From positions 1,984,001-2,048,000 of the forward strand of contig NZ_JQCR01000003.1 in NCBI RefSeq assembly GCF_000757885.1: 64,000 nt of DNA. The letters are read 5' to 3'. A model generated the notes under the pieces. It saw only the letters and a program-made list of their open reading frames with translations. It ran no database searches and was not told the DNA's origin. Made by a program: the position numbers and the translations under genes. Origin of the DNA: Paenibacillus wynnii. Its GTDB lineage: Bacteria; Bacillota; Bacilli; Paenibacillales; Paenibacillaceae. Below, piece after piece: positions 34,659 to 41,430 of the stretch (position 1 is the first letter of the stretch; each line of letters starts with the position of its first letter).

Positions 34659-34777
34659 TGAAGAAATCTGTTGCAAAACACGCTTCTGCTGCTCTTTCAG
34701 CATCAGCACGTTTTTTTGTATCTATTATGAAGTTCGCGTTTCACAGCCCGGAAGCACCACAAGAATTACGGAAGTAA
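34658..34777 (+). CDS. agrD: AgrD-like cyclic lactone autoinducer propeptide (no cysteine)
   Basis: A 39-residue peptide, MKKSVAKHASAALSASARFF followed by VSIMKFAFHSPEAPQELRK. The amphipathic N-terminus, small central segment and acidic C-terminal PEAPQEL match AgrD, in which the C-terminus is recognised and removed by AgrB. No cysteine exists anywhere, so a thiolactone is impossible; Ser22 in VSIMKF could close a lactone, as in the serine-type peptides of some staphylococci. GAGGAGGGGG five bases before the ATG is a very strong ribosome binding site. The gene was too short for routine gene calling and was found by reading between agrB and the regulator. Confidence 0.8.
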   Translation: MKKSVAKHASAALSASARFFVSIMKFAFHSPEAPQELRK

Positions 34778-34798
34778 TTGAACAAGGATGGGGAAAAC

Positions 34799-35137
34799 AT
34801 GCGTGTTCTAGATCACGACGGATCTTCCTGGGATATCCAGGAAGAGGAAATATTGTACTTCTCTAATTATAAAAATACAATATTCGTCCACACGAAAGAA
34901 GGCGAATTTGTTCTCCCCACCACTCTTTCTGATATTTTTTGTGCTTATGGGAGTAAAGGATTCGAACGTCTTGATCGAAGTAACGTCGTAAATATTCAAA
35001 ATATTGAAGATTATGATTCAAATCGAAAGATTGTATCCTTTAACAATGGTTCGCAATTTACAACAGTCTCGGAATCAAATGACTTACGTATAAAAAAATA
35101 CTTAACGGCAAGAAAAAAAAGCCCGGCTAATTTATAG
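34799..35137 (+). CDS. LytTR-domain DNA-binding regulator without receiver domain
   Basis: A 112-residue protein consisting only of a LytTR DNA-binding domain (EEEILYFSNYKNTIFVHT, LDRSNVVNIQNIE, ISFNNGSQ-type C-terminal strands). AgrA-type regulators carry a receiver domain before LytTR; none is present here. It starts 21 bases after the propeptide, with GGATGGGG upstream of ATG 34799. Its TAG stop spans the junction with the IS1182-like element; the same stop is restored in the uninterrupted sequence. It is the only evident output of the cassette. Confidence 0.85.
   Translation: MRVLDHDGSSWDIQEEEILYFSNYKNTIFVHTKEGEFVLPTTLSDIFCAYGSKGFERLDRSNVVNIQNIEDYDSNRKIVSFNNGSQFTTVSESNDLRIKKYLTARKKSPANL
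35113..35136 (+). terminator. Left half of agr operon terminator, split by IS
   Basis: AAAAAAAAGCCCGGCT (35113-35128) followed by AATTTATA is the left arm and loop. The right arm AGCCGGGC with eight or more T follows the second AATTTATA at 36822-36829. Joined, they form a standard intrinsic terminator with an eight-base-pair GC stem. Confidence 0.85.
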
Positions 35138-35156
35138 GGGCCACTGAAAAAGTGAT

Positions 35157-35210
35157 TTTAAAAAAGGTGCAGTTACTCCTTACAAAAAGGAGGAACTGCA
35201 CCTTTTTCCT
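35157..35210 (+). terminator. Insulating terminator at the left inner end of the IS
   Basis: AAAAAAGGTGCAGTT pairs with AACTGCACCTTTTT (an inner CTCCTT/AAGGAG stem extends it). It would stop transcription entering from the agr-like operon and so replace the split terminator, and keep the transposase silent. Confidence 0.8.
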
Positions 35211-35248
35211 GTATACTTAAGTATCATGGGGGAAATAGGTGAGCCGGA

Positions 35249-36700
35249 ATGATTCAGAAACAACAGACCTTGGTGTTGAGTCCATACATCGAACTCTACA
35301 ATATGGTAGTGCCGAAGGATAACTTGCTTCGGCAAATCAACGAACTTGTAGATTTTTCATTTATCTACGAAGAACTTCAAGTGAACTATTGCCTCGATAA
35401 CGGGCGTAATGCCATCGACCCGATTCGGATGTTTAAATACTTGCTCCTTAAAGCAATATTTGAATTGTCTGACGTGGACATCGTGGAACGGTCCCGGTAT
35501 GACCTGTCCTTTAAGTATTTTCTGGGGATGGCGCCAGAGGACCCGGTTATGGATCCCAGCTCCTTAACCAAGTTCCGCAAGCTACGCCTGAAAAACATGA
35601 ATATGCTGGACTTACTCATTGGGAAAACCGTGACACTCGCCATTGAGATAGGAATCCTGAAGAGCACTGCAATTATTGTGGACGCAACCCATACCAAAGC
35701 GCGCTACAACCAGAAGTCTCCGCAAGAGATCCTTCAGGACCGGGCCCGGAAAGTACGCAAAGCTCTCTATGCGATGGACGAATCCGTCAAGACTAAGCTG
35801 CCGACGAAGAATACCAGCACAGTGTTGGAAGACGAGATCTCCTACTGCAACAAACTCATACATACCGTCGAAAACGAATTGGGCCTACCATTGGTACCGA
35901 AACTGCAAGAACCGCTAAACCTGCTAAAGGAAACCGTGGAGGATGATGTGGAGCAGCTTCGAATCGCAGAAGACGCGGATGCGCGGGTCGGGCACAAAAG
36001 TGCGGACTCGTCCTTTTTCGGATACAAAACTCACTTGGCTATGACAGAGGAACGCATTATTACAGCGGCCATTGTTACAACGGGCGAAAAGAATGACGGT
36101 AAACAACTGCAAGATCTGATTGAAAAAAGTAAAGCCACGGGGATGGACGTCCGAACGGTAATTGGAGATACGGCTTATTCGGAGAAGGACAATCTCATCT
36201 ATACAAAGACGAACGACATGGAACTGGTGGCCAAATTAAACCCGATGATTACGCAAGGGAACCGCAAGAAAGAAGATGAGTTTGAGTTCAACAAAGACGC
36301 TGACCTGTATGTCTGCAAGGCCGGCCACATGGCGATCCGCAAAGCACGGCAAGGAAAGAAGGGTGTCGGTAAAAACCAGGTGGTCACGTATTATTTTGAC
36401 GTAGAGAAGTGCAAGCGATGTCCATTCAAAGAAGGGTGCTACAAGGAAGGATCCAAGACGAAAACCTATTCCGTGAGCATAAAGTCCGACGAGCATTCGG
36501 AGCAAATGGCTTTCCAAGAGAGCGACTATTTCAAAGACAAGTCAAAAGAACGGTACAAGATTGAAGCCAAGAATAGCGAACTGAAACACAGACACGGGTA
36601 CGATGTAGCCATATCCTCGGGTCTCTTAGGCATGGAGCTACAAGGAGCAATGGCGATATTCGCAGTTAATCTGAAGAGGATTTTGAAGCTACACGACTAA
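35249..36700 (+). CDS. IS1182 family transposase
   Basis: A full-length 483-residue transposase. The N-terminal DUF772-like part (RQINELVDFSFIYEEL, DPIRMFKYLLLK) is followed by DDE residues probably in IIVDATHTKARY, VIGDTAYSE and the C-terminal IEAKNSELKHRHGY. A cysteine cluster CKRCPFKEGC lies before the last motif. GAAATAGGTGAG gives a modest ribosome binding site. It is alone in its element. No frameshift or internal stop. Confidence 0.93.
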   Translation: MIQKQQTLVLSPYIELYNMVVPKDNLLRQINELVDFSFIYEELQVNYCLDNGRNAIDPIRMFKYLLLKAIFELSDVDIVERSRYDLSFKYFLGMAPEDPVMDPSSLTKFRKLRLKNMNMLDLLIGKTVTLAIEIGILKSTAIIVDATHTKARYNQKSPQEILQDRARKVRKALYAMDESVKTKLPTKNTSTVLEDEISYCNKLIHTVENELGLPLVPKLQEPLNLLKETVEDDVEQLRIAEDADARVGHKSADSSFFGYKTHLAMTEERIITAAIVTTGEKNDGKQLQDLIEKSKATGMDVRTVIGDTAYSEKDNLIYTKTNDMELVAKLNPMITQGNRKKEDEFEFNKDADLYVCKAGHMAIRKARQGKKGVGKNQVVTYYFDVEKCKRCPFKEGCYKEGSKTKTYSVSIKSDEHSEQMAFQESDYFKDKSKERYKIEAKNSELKHRHGYDVAISSGLLGMELQGAMAIFAVNLKRILKLHD

Positions 36701-36729
36701 TAAGGATTATGGTTGTGCAGCCAAATACA

Positions 36730-36775
36730 GCAAAAAGAAGACATCTTCCCTGAGGGGGTGATGCTTCTTTTTGAA
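36730..36775 (+). terminator. Terminator of the IS1182 transposase
   Basis: AAAAAGAAG-CATC pairs with GATG-CTTCTTTTT around 36732-36772, followed by T-run. It lies inside the right end of the element. Confidence 0.75.
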
Positions 36776-36821
36776 TGTGACGAAGCACTTAATCCAAAAT
36801 GGTTAGTTCTTCAGTGGCCTC

Positions 36822-36846
36822 AATTTATAGCCGGGCTTTTTTTTAT
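36822..36846 (+). terminator. Right half of agr operon terminator, split by IS
   Basis: AATTTATA (36822-36829), then GCCGGGC followed by TTTTTTTT. With 35113-35136 it rebuilds one intrinsic terminator. Confidence 0.85.
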
Positions 36847-36989
36847 GGAAATAAATCATTGTCCCATGTTATCCATCATTTGTAAAGAAAAATTCAGAAG
36901 ATGAATGATAGGAGACAGAGTAGCTCACAAATGGTACCATTTGGAAAGGATGTATATTAAAATTACATAATAGCATATGGAGGGAACTA

Positions 36990-37193
36990 ATGAATTATCA
37001 ATTCCACCCTTCGCCTCGCCCCTCATCTCTTGAATTGTTAACAGACGAGCAACTATTGAACATTTTTGAATTGGCGGTGCAGGCTAAGGCTTCCCCAGAT
37101 TTTATTCAGATTATTGAAAACGTTTTGGAAGGAAGAAATATCCCATTTCTAAAAGAACAACTCGAAGAACTCAGTAAAGAAGTGGAAGAATAG
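36990..37193 (+). CDS. sda: Sda-like sporulation histidine kinase inhibitor
   Basis: A 67-residue protein. Residues 14-50 (LELLTDEQLLNIFELAVQ, DFIQIIENVLEGR) follow the helical hairpin of B. subtilis Sda ([33 protein letters not shown]). Sda binds KinA-type kinases and blocks Spo0A phosphorylation when DNA replication is disturbed. The C-terminal extension of about 15 residues is acidic. ATATGGAGGG lies eight bases before the ATG. A near DnaA box, TTATCCATC (36869-36877), sits upstream. It is about 2 kb from spo0A. Pattern match, not searched. Confidence 0.72.
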   Translation: MNYQFHPSPRPSSLELLTDEQLLNIFELAVQAKASPDFIQIIENVLEGRNIPFLKEQLEELSKEVEE

Positions 37194-37782
37194 ATTGTAT
37201 TAATCTAACAGCTTAATTACAACTTTTAGCGTTCATTTATTAGTCCTCTATGGAATTAGGTGCGGACTGTTCAATTGTATATAATATCCATACTCTCCAA
37301 AGAGGCAGATCCTAGATCTGTCTTTTTAATTTTAATTCAGCAGTGAATAACAACGGGGCGTTTGCTCCAATCACCGCCGGTAATGCCCAAGGTTACCTTC
37401 ACCAAAAGAAACCCACTACAACCACAACTGTCTTCAGGGATGCTGCATCTAATTAGTGCCTAGACATAGTCCGCTGTAGCGGTGATTATAGACAAGGCAT
37501 CATTGGTAGCCCTTATATGCATCCTTCGCTCCCAAGGCCTACAGCTACCCTTACAGAGGCTGCTAAAGTCATCTTTGCTGTTAGCACCTCCGTAAAGATT
37601 GAAGAGGGGGCATTCCAGAAGCCAATATAATGGCTGTGGACTGGCTATCTGTAAAAGGCCTTTCGAAATGCGATTGAACAATAAGAAAAGAGCGATTCTC
37701 CAATAACGAGAGTATCGCTCTTTTCTTTATTTTTTATGGGGAGTTATTAGCAGCCCTCATTACATCGTAGAAAGGGTGGTGG
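37194..37782. other. Gene-free stretch with an IS1182-like tail and hairpin
   Basis: No supported gene. Short frames such as 37321-37458 have no start site context. At 37683-37706 the plus strand reads KKRAILQ-stop followed by a hairpin GAGCGAT/ATCGCTC and TTTTCTTTATTTTTT (37690-37737). The same KxAILQ-stop plus hairpin closes the decayed IS1182 transposase at 63197, so this is probably the tail of another lost copy. It also serves as a terminator. Confidence 0.5.
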
Positions 37783-38028
37783 TCAGTTATTGGCACTTTT
37801 TATTTTAAAGCTATGTACTCTCATCCATTTATTTAGAACAAACTCATCAATCATGCCCGTTGCTGGTCTAACACGAAATTTATGTTCAGAGCCTTTCTCA
37901 AATCCCACCGCATCATAAAAAAGGTCGTCATGCAGTTGTTTCACAAAATAAACTTTCTTCAATCCTAATCTATCCAATAATTCAAGCTTAACATTCTCTA
38001 TAAACTGATCTGAATAAACTATAGCCAT
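37783..38028 (-). CDS. Hypothetical protein
   Basis: An 81-residue soluble protein, MAIVYSDQFIENVKLELLDR at the start, then strand-rich sequence FYDAVGFEKGSEHKFRVRPA. I do not recognise a family. AGGATGG lies about ten bases upstream of ATG 38028, a weak site. AT-rich codon use resembles that of the agr-like cassette rather than the core genes, so it belongs to the acquired island. Real-gene status is moderate. Confidence 0.5.
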   Translation of the reverse strand: MAIVYSDQFIENVKLELLDRLGLKKVYFVKQLHDDLFYDAVGFEKGSEHKFRVRPATGMIDEFVLNKWMRVHSFKIKSANN

Positions 38029-38182
38029 TATTCCAACACCATCCTGCTTATTCTTATTTATATCATCAATTACTGATCAAACTAATTTTATTAATCATTC
38101 TCCTTTTTATCACTATTAGTCAGCTACGTCAAGCTACATTGCCTTCTTACTCAACCAAGAAAGTTTACGGGGAATGTCCCCC

Positions 38183-38952
38183 TTATAGTCCTTGCAAATC
38201 TTCATCTGTTAATATATCAGTATAAAACCCATGGACACCCATCAACTCATACTTCCTAACTACTTCTAATTCATTAATTGTATGCACAAAAGCTAATATT
38301 CCATTTTCTTTTAACGCACTTATAAAAGCATGGTTCACCTTATATTCAGGCATAGTTACCACTTTGATTCGCTTTTCTTTCATAAATTCAATCACTTGTT
38401 GTTCTGTATCTTCTGTGTCATCAAGCATTTTTTGATTATATATTTGCGGAATCACACGATTTAATAGGCTAGGATTATTTTTTGCAGCATTCACTATTAG
38501 TTGAAACTGATGTTTCACAATATCTGTCTCTAAATTTTTAGTATCTGTTACGATATACATATCCTCGTGTTCCTGCATTAATTTAATAACTTGATTAATA
38601 CCCAAGGGGGTATATTTTTCGAATATCTTCTGATCCATAAAGTAATCGTTTTGCCAAGATCCAGAAGGATTTTGAGGTACTTGTTGCAAGTATTGAGTAT
38701 AGCTTTCTTCCCAGTCATGCCTAGCTACTAGTTTATCGTCAGAAGTAAGTGAAAAATCCACCTCAAATAATCGTAATCCTTTTGAGTAATTAAATTGAAA
38801 AGCCTCGTACGAGTTGGTATAAATTTTCCCCTCAATGCCTCCCATTGCATGGGCAATTAATCTATTATTGGACCAATCGAGGCTGTGATTATTATAAACC
38901 CACTAAAAATAAATGAAAAAAATAAAACTATAGAAGATAATGTCTGAAGCAT
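38183..38952 (-). pseudogene. Glycerophosphodiester phosphodiesterase, frameshifted near the N-terminus
   Basis: The long frame 38845-38183 encodes a GDPD-type TIM barrel (LFEVDFSLTSDDKLVARHDW carries the E-x-D and H-D metal/active-site residues; TPLGINQVIKLM; GVHGFYTDILTDEDL). Upstream in the same frame HSLDWSNNRLIAHAMGG contains the RLIAH opening of the family but is cut off by a TAG. A second frame from ATG 38952 encodes a membrane anchor, MLQTLSSIVLFFSFIFSGF. Joining them needs one frameshift at about 38893-38910, near A/T homopolymers. The enzyme would be membrane-anchored and act on glycerophosphodiesters. Real mutation or sequencing error cannot be distinguished. Confidence 0.7.
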
Positions 38953-39043
38953 CTTACACCTAACCCTTTTTTAAATATTATAGAGTAAACTTCTATCTAC
39001 CGTCTACCGCATCCAATATAGAAGTGAGTTTATACGAAAGTAC

Positions 39044-39080
39044 AAAAAAGCCCAATAAACCAAAAAGGTTTATTGGGCAA
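39044..39080 (-). terminator. Terminator of spo0A
   Basis: GCCCAATAAACC (39050-39061) and GGTTTATTGGGC (39067-39078) form a perfect 12-bp stem; on the minus strand TTTTTTG follows. Confidence 0.93.
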
Positions 39081-39133
39081 AGTCTATTTGCTTTATAAAA
39101 AGTTTATTTACCCCGTCAATCCTCCTAACCCTT

Positions 39134-39946
39134 TCAAGAAACCTTATGCTCAATGCGCAGCTTGTCGGCTACCATGGCAATAAATTCCGAGTTAGTTGGC
39201 TTGGATTTGGAGATATTAATGGTGTATCCGAACAGGTGAGAGATGCTGTCGATATTACCGCGTGTCCAGGCCACTTCAATGGCGTGGCGAATTGCACGTT
39301 CTACACGCGAAGGAGTGGTTTTGAATTTTTCAGCGATTGCAGGGTACAATGTTTTGGTAATTGCCCCAAGAATTTCGATATTGTTGTATACGATCGTAAT
39401 GGCTTCACGCAGATATTGGTATCCTTTGATATGCGCCGGAACGCCGATCTCATGGATTATAGACGTAATGTTAGCGTCGAGGTTCTTCCCTTTGGAGAGA
39501 GGTACGACGTTTGATCTTGAAGAGGAAAAGTTATTCATATTCGAGGAAGAGCTAAGGCTTCCCTGGGCGCCAACCAGCTGTCTTACGCGGTTAGCCAATA
39601 CCTCCATGTCGAACGGCTTAAGGATATAATAGGATGCTCCAAGTTGTACAGCTCTTTGGGTGATGTTCTCCTGACCGAAAGCGGTCAGCATGATGATCTT
39701 AGGCGCTGGATTCAAATCCATATCACGCAGGCGTTCTAGAACGCCAAGTCCATCCAGATGAGGCATGATGATATCTAGAATTAGGACATCGGGTACTTTA
39801 CGGGCTGTGCTGAGCATGTGAAGAACTTCTTCTCCATTATATGCAATACCCGTCACGGTCATATCTTCCTGATCCGTAATATATTCGGCAAGCAAATTCG
39901 TAAACTCCCTGTTATCATCGGCCAACAACACTTCAATATTCTGCAC
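39134..39946 (-). CDS. spo0A: Sporulation transcription factor Spo0A
   Basis: A 270-residue response regulator, master switch of sporulation. Receiver domain with acidic pocket Asp10/Asp11, phosphoacceptor Asp58 (LILDIIMPHLDGLG) and Lys110 (ILKPFD). A flexible Ser/Asn-rich hinge spans about 131-150. The Spo0A_C effector domain is seen as HEIGVPAHIKGYQYLREAI and TTPSRVERAIRHAIEVAW. GTG start with AAGGAGG. Expression is predicted from a sigma-H promoter with 0A boxes, giving positive autoregulation. It is monocistronic with its own terminator and lies beside spoIVB as in B. subtilis. Confidence 0.98.
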   Translation of the reverse strand: MQNIEVLLADDNREFTNLLAEYITDQEDMTVTGIAYNGEEVLHMLSTARKVPDVLILDIIMPHLDGLGVLERLRDMDLNPAPKIIMLTAFGQENITQRAVQLGASYYILKPFDMEVLANRVRQLVGAQGSLSSSSNMNNFSSSRSNVVPLSKGKNLDANITSIIHEIGVPAHIKGYQYLREAITIVYNNIEILGAITKTLYPAIAEKFKTTPSRVERAIRHAIEVAWTRGNIDSISHLFGYTINISKSKPTNSEFIAMVADKLRIEHKVS

Positions 39947-40014
39947 TGGCTTAATCCTCCTTATTATCTCTGCGATTACGAAAATAATATTAACATTATT
40001 TTACTCTCCCTTAT

Positions 40015-40050
40015 GGATTCGACATGCTAATCTAATTTCCTTCTGTCGAA
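40015..40050 (-). promoter_or_regulatory. Sigma-H promoter (Ps) of spo0A with two 0A boxes
   Basis: On the minus strand GAAGGAAAT (40035-40043), an 11-base spacer and GTCGAATCC (40015-40023) fit the sigma-H consensus RnAGGAwww-N11-RnnGAAT. A perfect TGTCGAA (40018-40024, minus strand) overlaps the -10, and another perfect box, on the plus strand, is directly upstream of the -35 (40044-40050). Confidence 0.8.
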
Positions 40051-40129
40051 TTTTATTTTTCTTTATTTTTTTTCAAGGTTGATTTATAATTAAATATTTT
40101 ATTTCATTATTCGATTTTGTTCGTTGCCC

Positions 40130-40136
40130 TTCGACA
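40130..40136 (-). promoter_or_regulatory. Distal 0A box upstream of spo0A
   Basis: TTCGACA, a third perfect 0A box (TGTCGAA on the minus strand), about 90 bases upstream of the sigma-H promoter and directly after the spoIVB terminator. Confidence 0.65.
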
Positions 40137-40167
40137 AAAAATCTTAAGGCTAAACCGCCTTAAGATG
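40135..40167 (-). terminator. Terminator of spoIVB, overlapping its stop codon
   Basis: ATCTTAAGGC (40141-40150) and GCCTTAAGAT (40157-40166) form a perfect 10-bp stem; on the minus strand TTTTTTG follows. The first arm encodes the last residues of SpoIVB. Confidence 0.88.
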
Positions 40168-41316
40168 TGGGGAAATTATATTTTGCTGTAGCACTCCTGA
40201 GTCTTGAAGCATCCATTCAATGAAACAGCCATAACCTGATTTCGGATCGTTTACAAAGACATGGGTGACAGCGCCGATTAGCTTGCCGTTTTGTACAATT
40301 GGACTTCCGCTCATTCCTTGAACTATGCCACCTGTTTTATCAATAAGACGGGAATCTGTAATTCGTAATACCATTCCTTTAGTGGCAGGTTCCGGCTGGC
40401 GAGCAACATGGATAATCTCTACATTAAACCGTTCCACTTGTTGACCGTCTACAACCGTTAGGATTTGGGCCGGACCTTCTTTCACTTCGCTGCCCAAGGC
40501 AATAGGGATAGGCTCCTGATAAAGACTGTGGTCAGGATTTCGGGTCATTTTACCAAAGATTCCAAACTGCGTATTACTTTCAACATTACCGAGAACCTGA
40601 CTTTCTTTTAGAAAAGTGGCCCTCTTCTCGCCAGGATCGCCATCCTGACTTTTGGATATCGAGGTTACACTCGACTGAATGATATGTCCACTGCCAACAA
40701 CAATCGGTGTGCCGGTATTCATATCGGTAATCACATGCCCTAGAGCTCCATAGACGTTTTGGTTCGGATCATAAAAGGTAAGGGTACCTACTCCTGCTGC
40801 GGAATCCCGTATATACAATCCCAGCCGCCACACCTTATCATTGCGGTCATATGCAGGCTTCAGCTTGGCGACCCGCTCCTTACCTCCACGTTTATAAGTA
40901 ATGGAGAGATAAGCATCCGTTTTGCCCGCATGTTCCACAATTTTTGCTACCCTGGAGACTTCGTCCAGCTTCACTCCATCAATGGAGATCATCAAATCGC
41001 CTGGCTGCAATCCACAATTTTCACCGGGGGAGGTCTTGGTCTGCTGGGACACTTCTACAAGATGGTGTCCGACAATCAGCACACCTGCTGACTTGACTTT
41101 TACGCCAATGGTCTGCCCTCCAGGTATAACTTTGATCTTGCGGTCTATGTCACCACGTAGACCCTTTTGATTCACTTCTCCAGCAACTTCCTTTGCCGCA
41201 TTATGGTCCATAATCAGCGGTGAGGCAGAGCTTCGGACCGTCCCCGTTACGCCTGATAAACTAAGAAAGAAGGCAAGTAAAAGGCCGGGCATTAACTTCC
41301 TGAGGTTCGGCTTCAA
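40150..41316 (-). CDS. spoIVB: SpoIVB peptidase
   Basis: A 388-residue serine peptidase of family S55 made in the forespore, which signals across the membrane to start pro-sigma-K processing. N-terminal signal/anchor (residues 8-28), PDZ domain about 75-155, then the S55 domain with His194 in GALGHVI and the catalytic Ser in GMSGSP (334-339). AAGGGAG lies ten bases before the ATG. It is between recN and spo0A, as in B. subtilis (recN-spoIVB-spo0A). Confidence 0.96.
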   Translation of the reverse strand: MKPNLRKLMPGLLLAFFLSLSGVTGTVRSSASPLIMDHNAAKEVAGEVNQKGLRGDIDRKIKVIPGGQTIGVKVKSAGVLIVGHHLVEVSQQTKTSPGENCGLQPGDLMISIDGVKLDEVSRVAKIVEHAGKTDAYLSITYKRGGKERVAKLKPAYDRNDKVWRLGLYIRDSAAGVGTLTFYDPNQNVYGALGHVITDMNTGTPIVVGSGHIIQSSVTSISKSQDGDPGEKRATFLKESQVLGNVESNTQFGIFGKMTRNPDHSLYQEPIPIALGSEVKEGPAQILTVVDGQQVERFNVEIIHVARQPEPATKGMVLRITDSRLIDKTGGIVQGMSGSPIVQNGKLIGAVTHVFVNDPKSGYGCFIEWMLQDSGVLQQNIISPHLKAV

Positions 41317-41430
41317 TGGCTGTCACGCTCCCTTTAGCTTCTTTCGCTTGACGAAAAAGGTGGTCGCCAATTGCGTACCTATAAGATAACCTTGCCCCCA
41401 GGCTTTTATTACTGTCAATCATTGTCCCGA

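Larger units (their letters stand above)
35137..36821 (+). mobile_element. IS1182-family insertion sequence, 1685 bp
   Basis: One intact transposase gene is enclosed by imperfect terminal inverted repeats: left GGGGCCACTGAAAAAGT, right (reverse complement) GAGGCCACTGAAGAACT, 14 of 17 positions. An 8-bp direct repeat AATTTATA flanks it (35129-35136 and 36822-36829), a target duplication in the loop of the agr operon terminator. A terminator-like hairpin at each inner end insulates it. The intact gene and unmutated target duplication suggest a recent insertion. Confidence 0.92.

Noticed and set aside
36713..36904. Short plus-strand frame at the right end of the IS1182 element
   Set aside because: It spans the transposase terminator, the terminal inverted repeat and the split agr terminator, so it is not a gene.
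37460..37681. 73-codon minus-strand frame in the gene-free stretch
   Set aside because: No ribosome binding site, no domain, unusual composition; the area looks like degraded mobile DNA.
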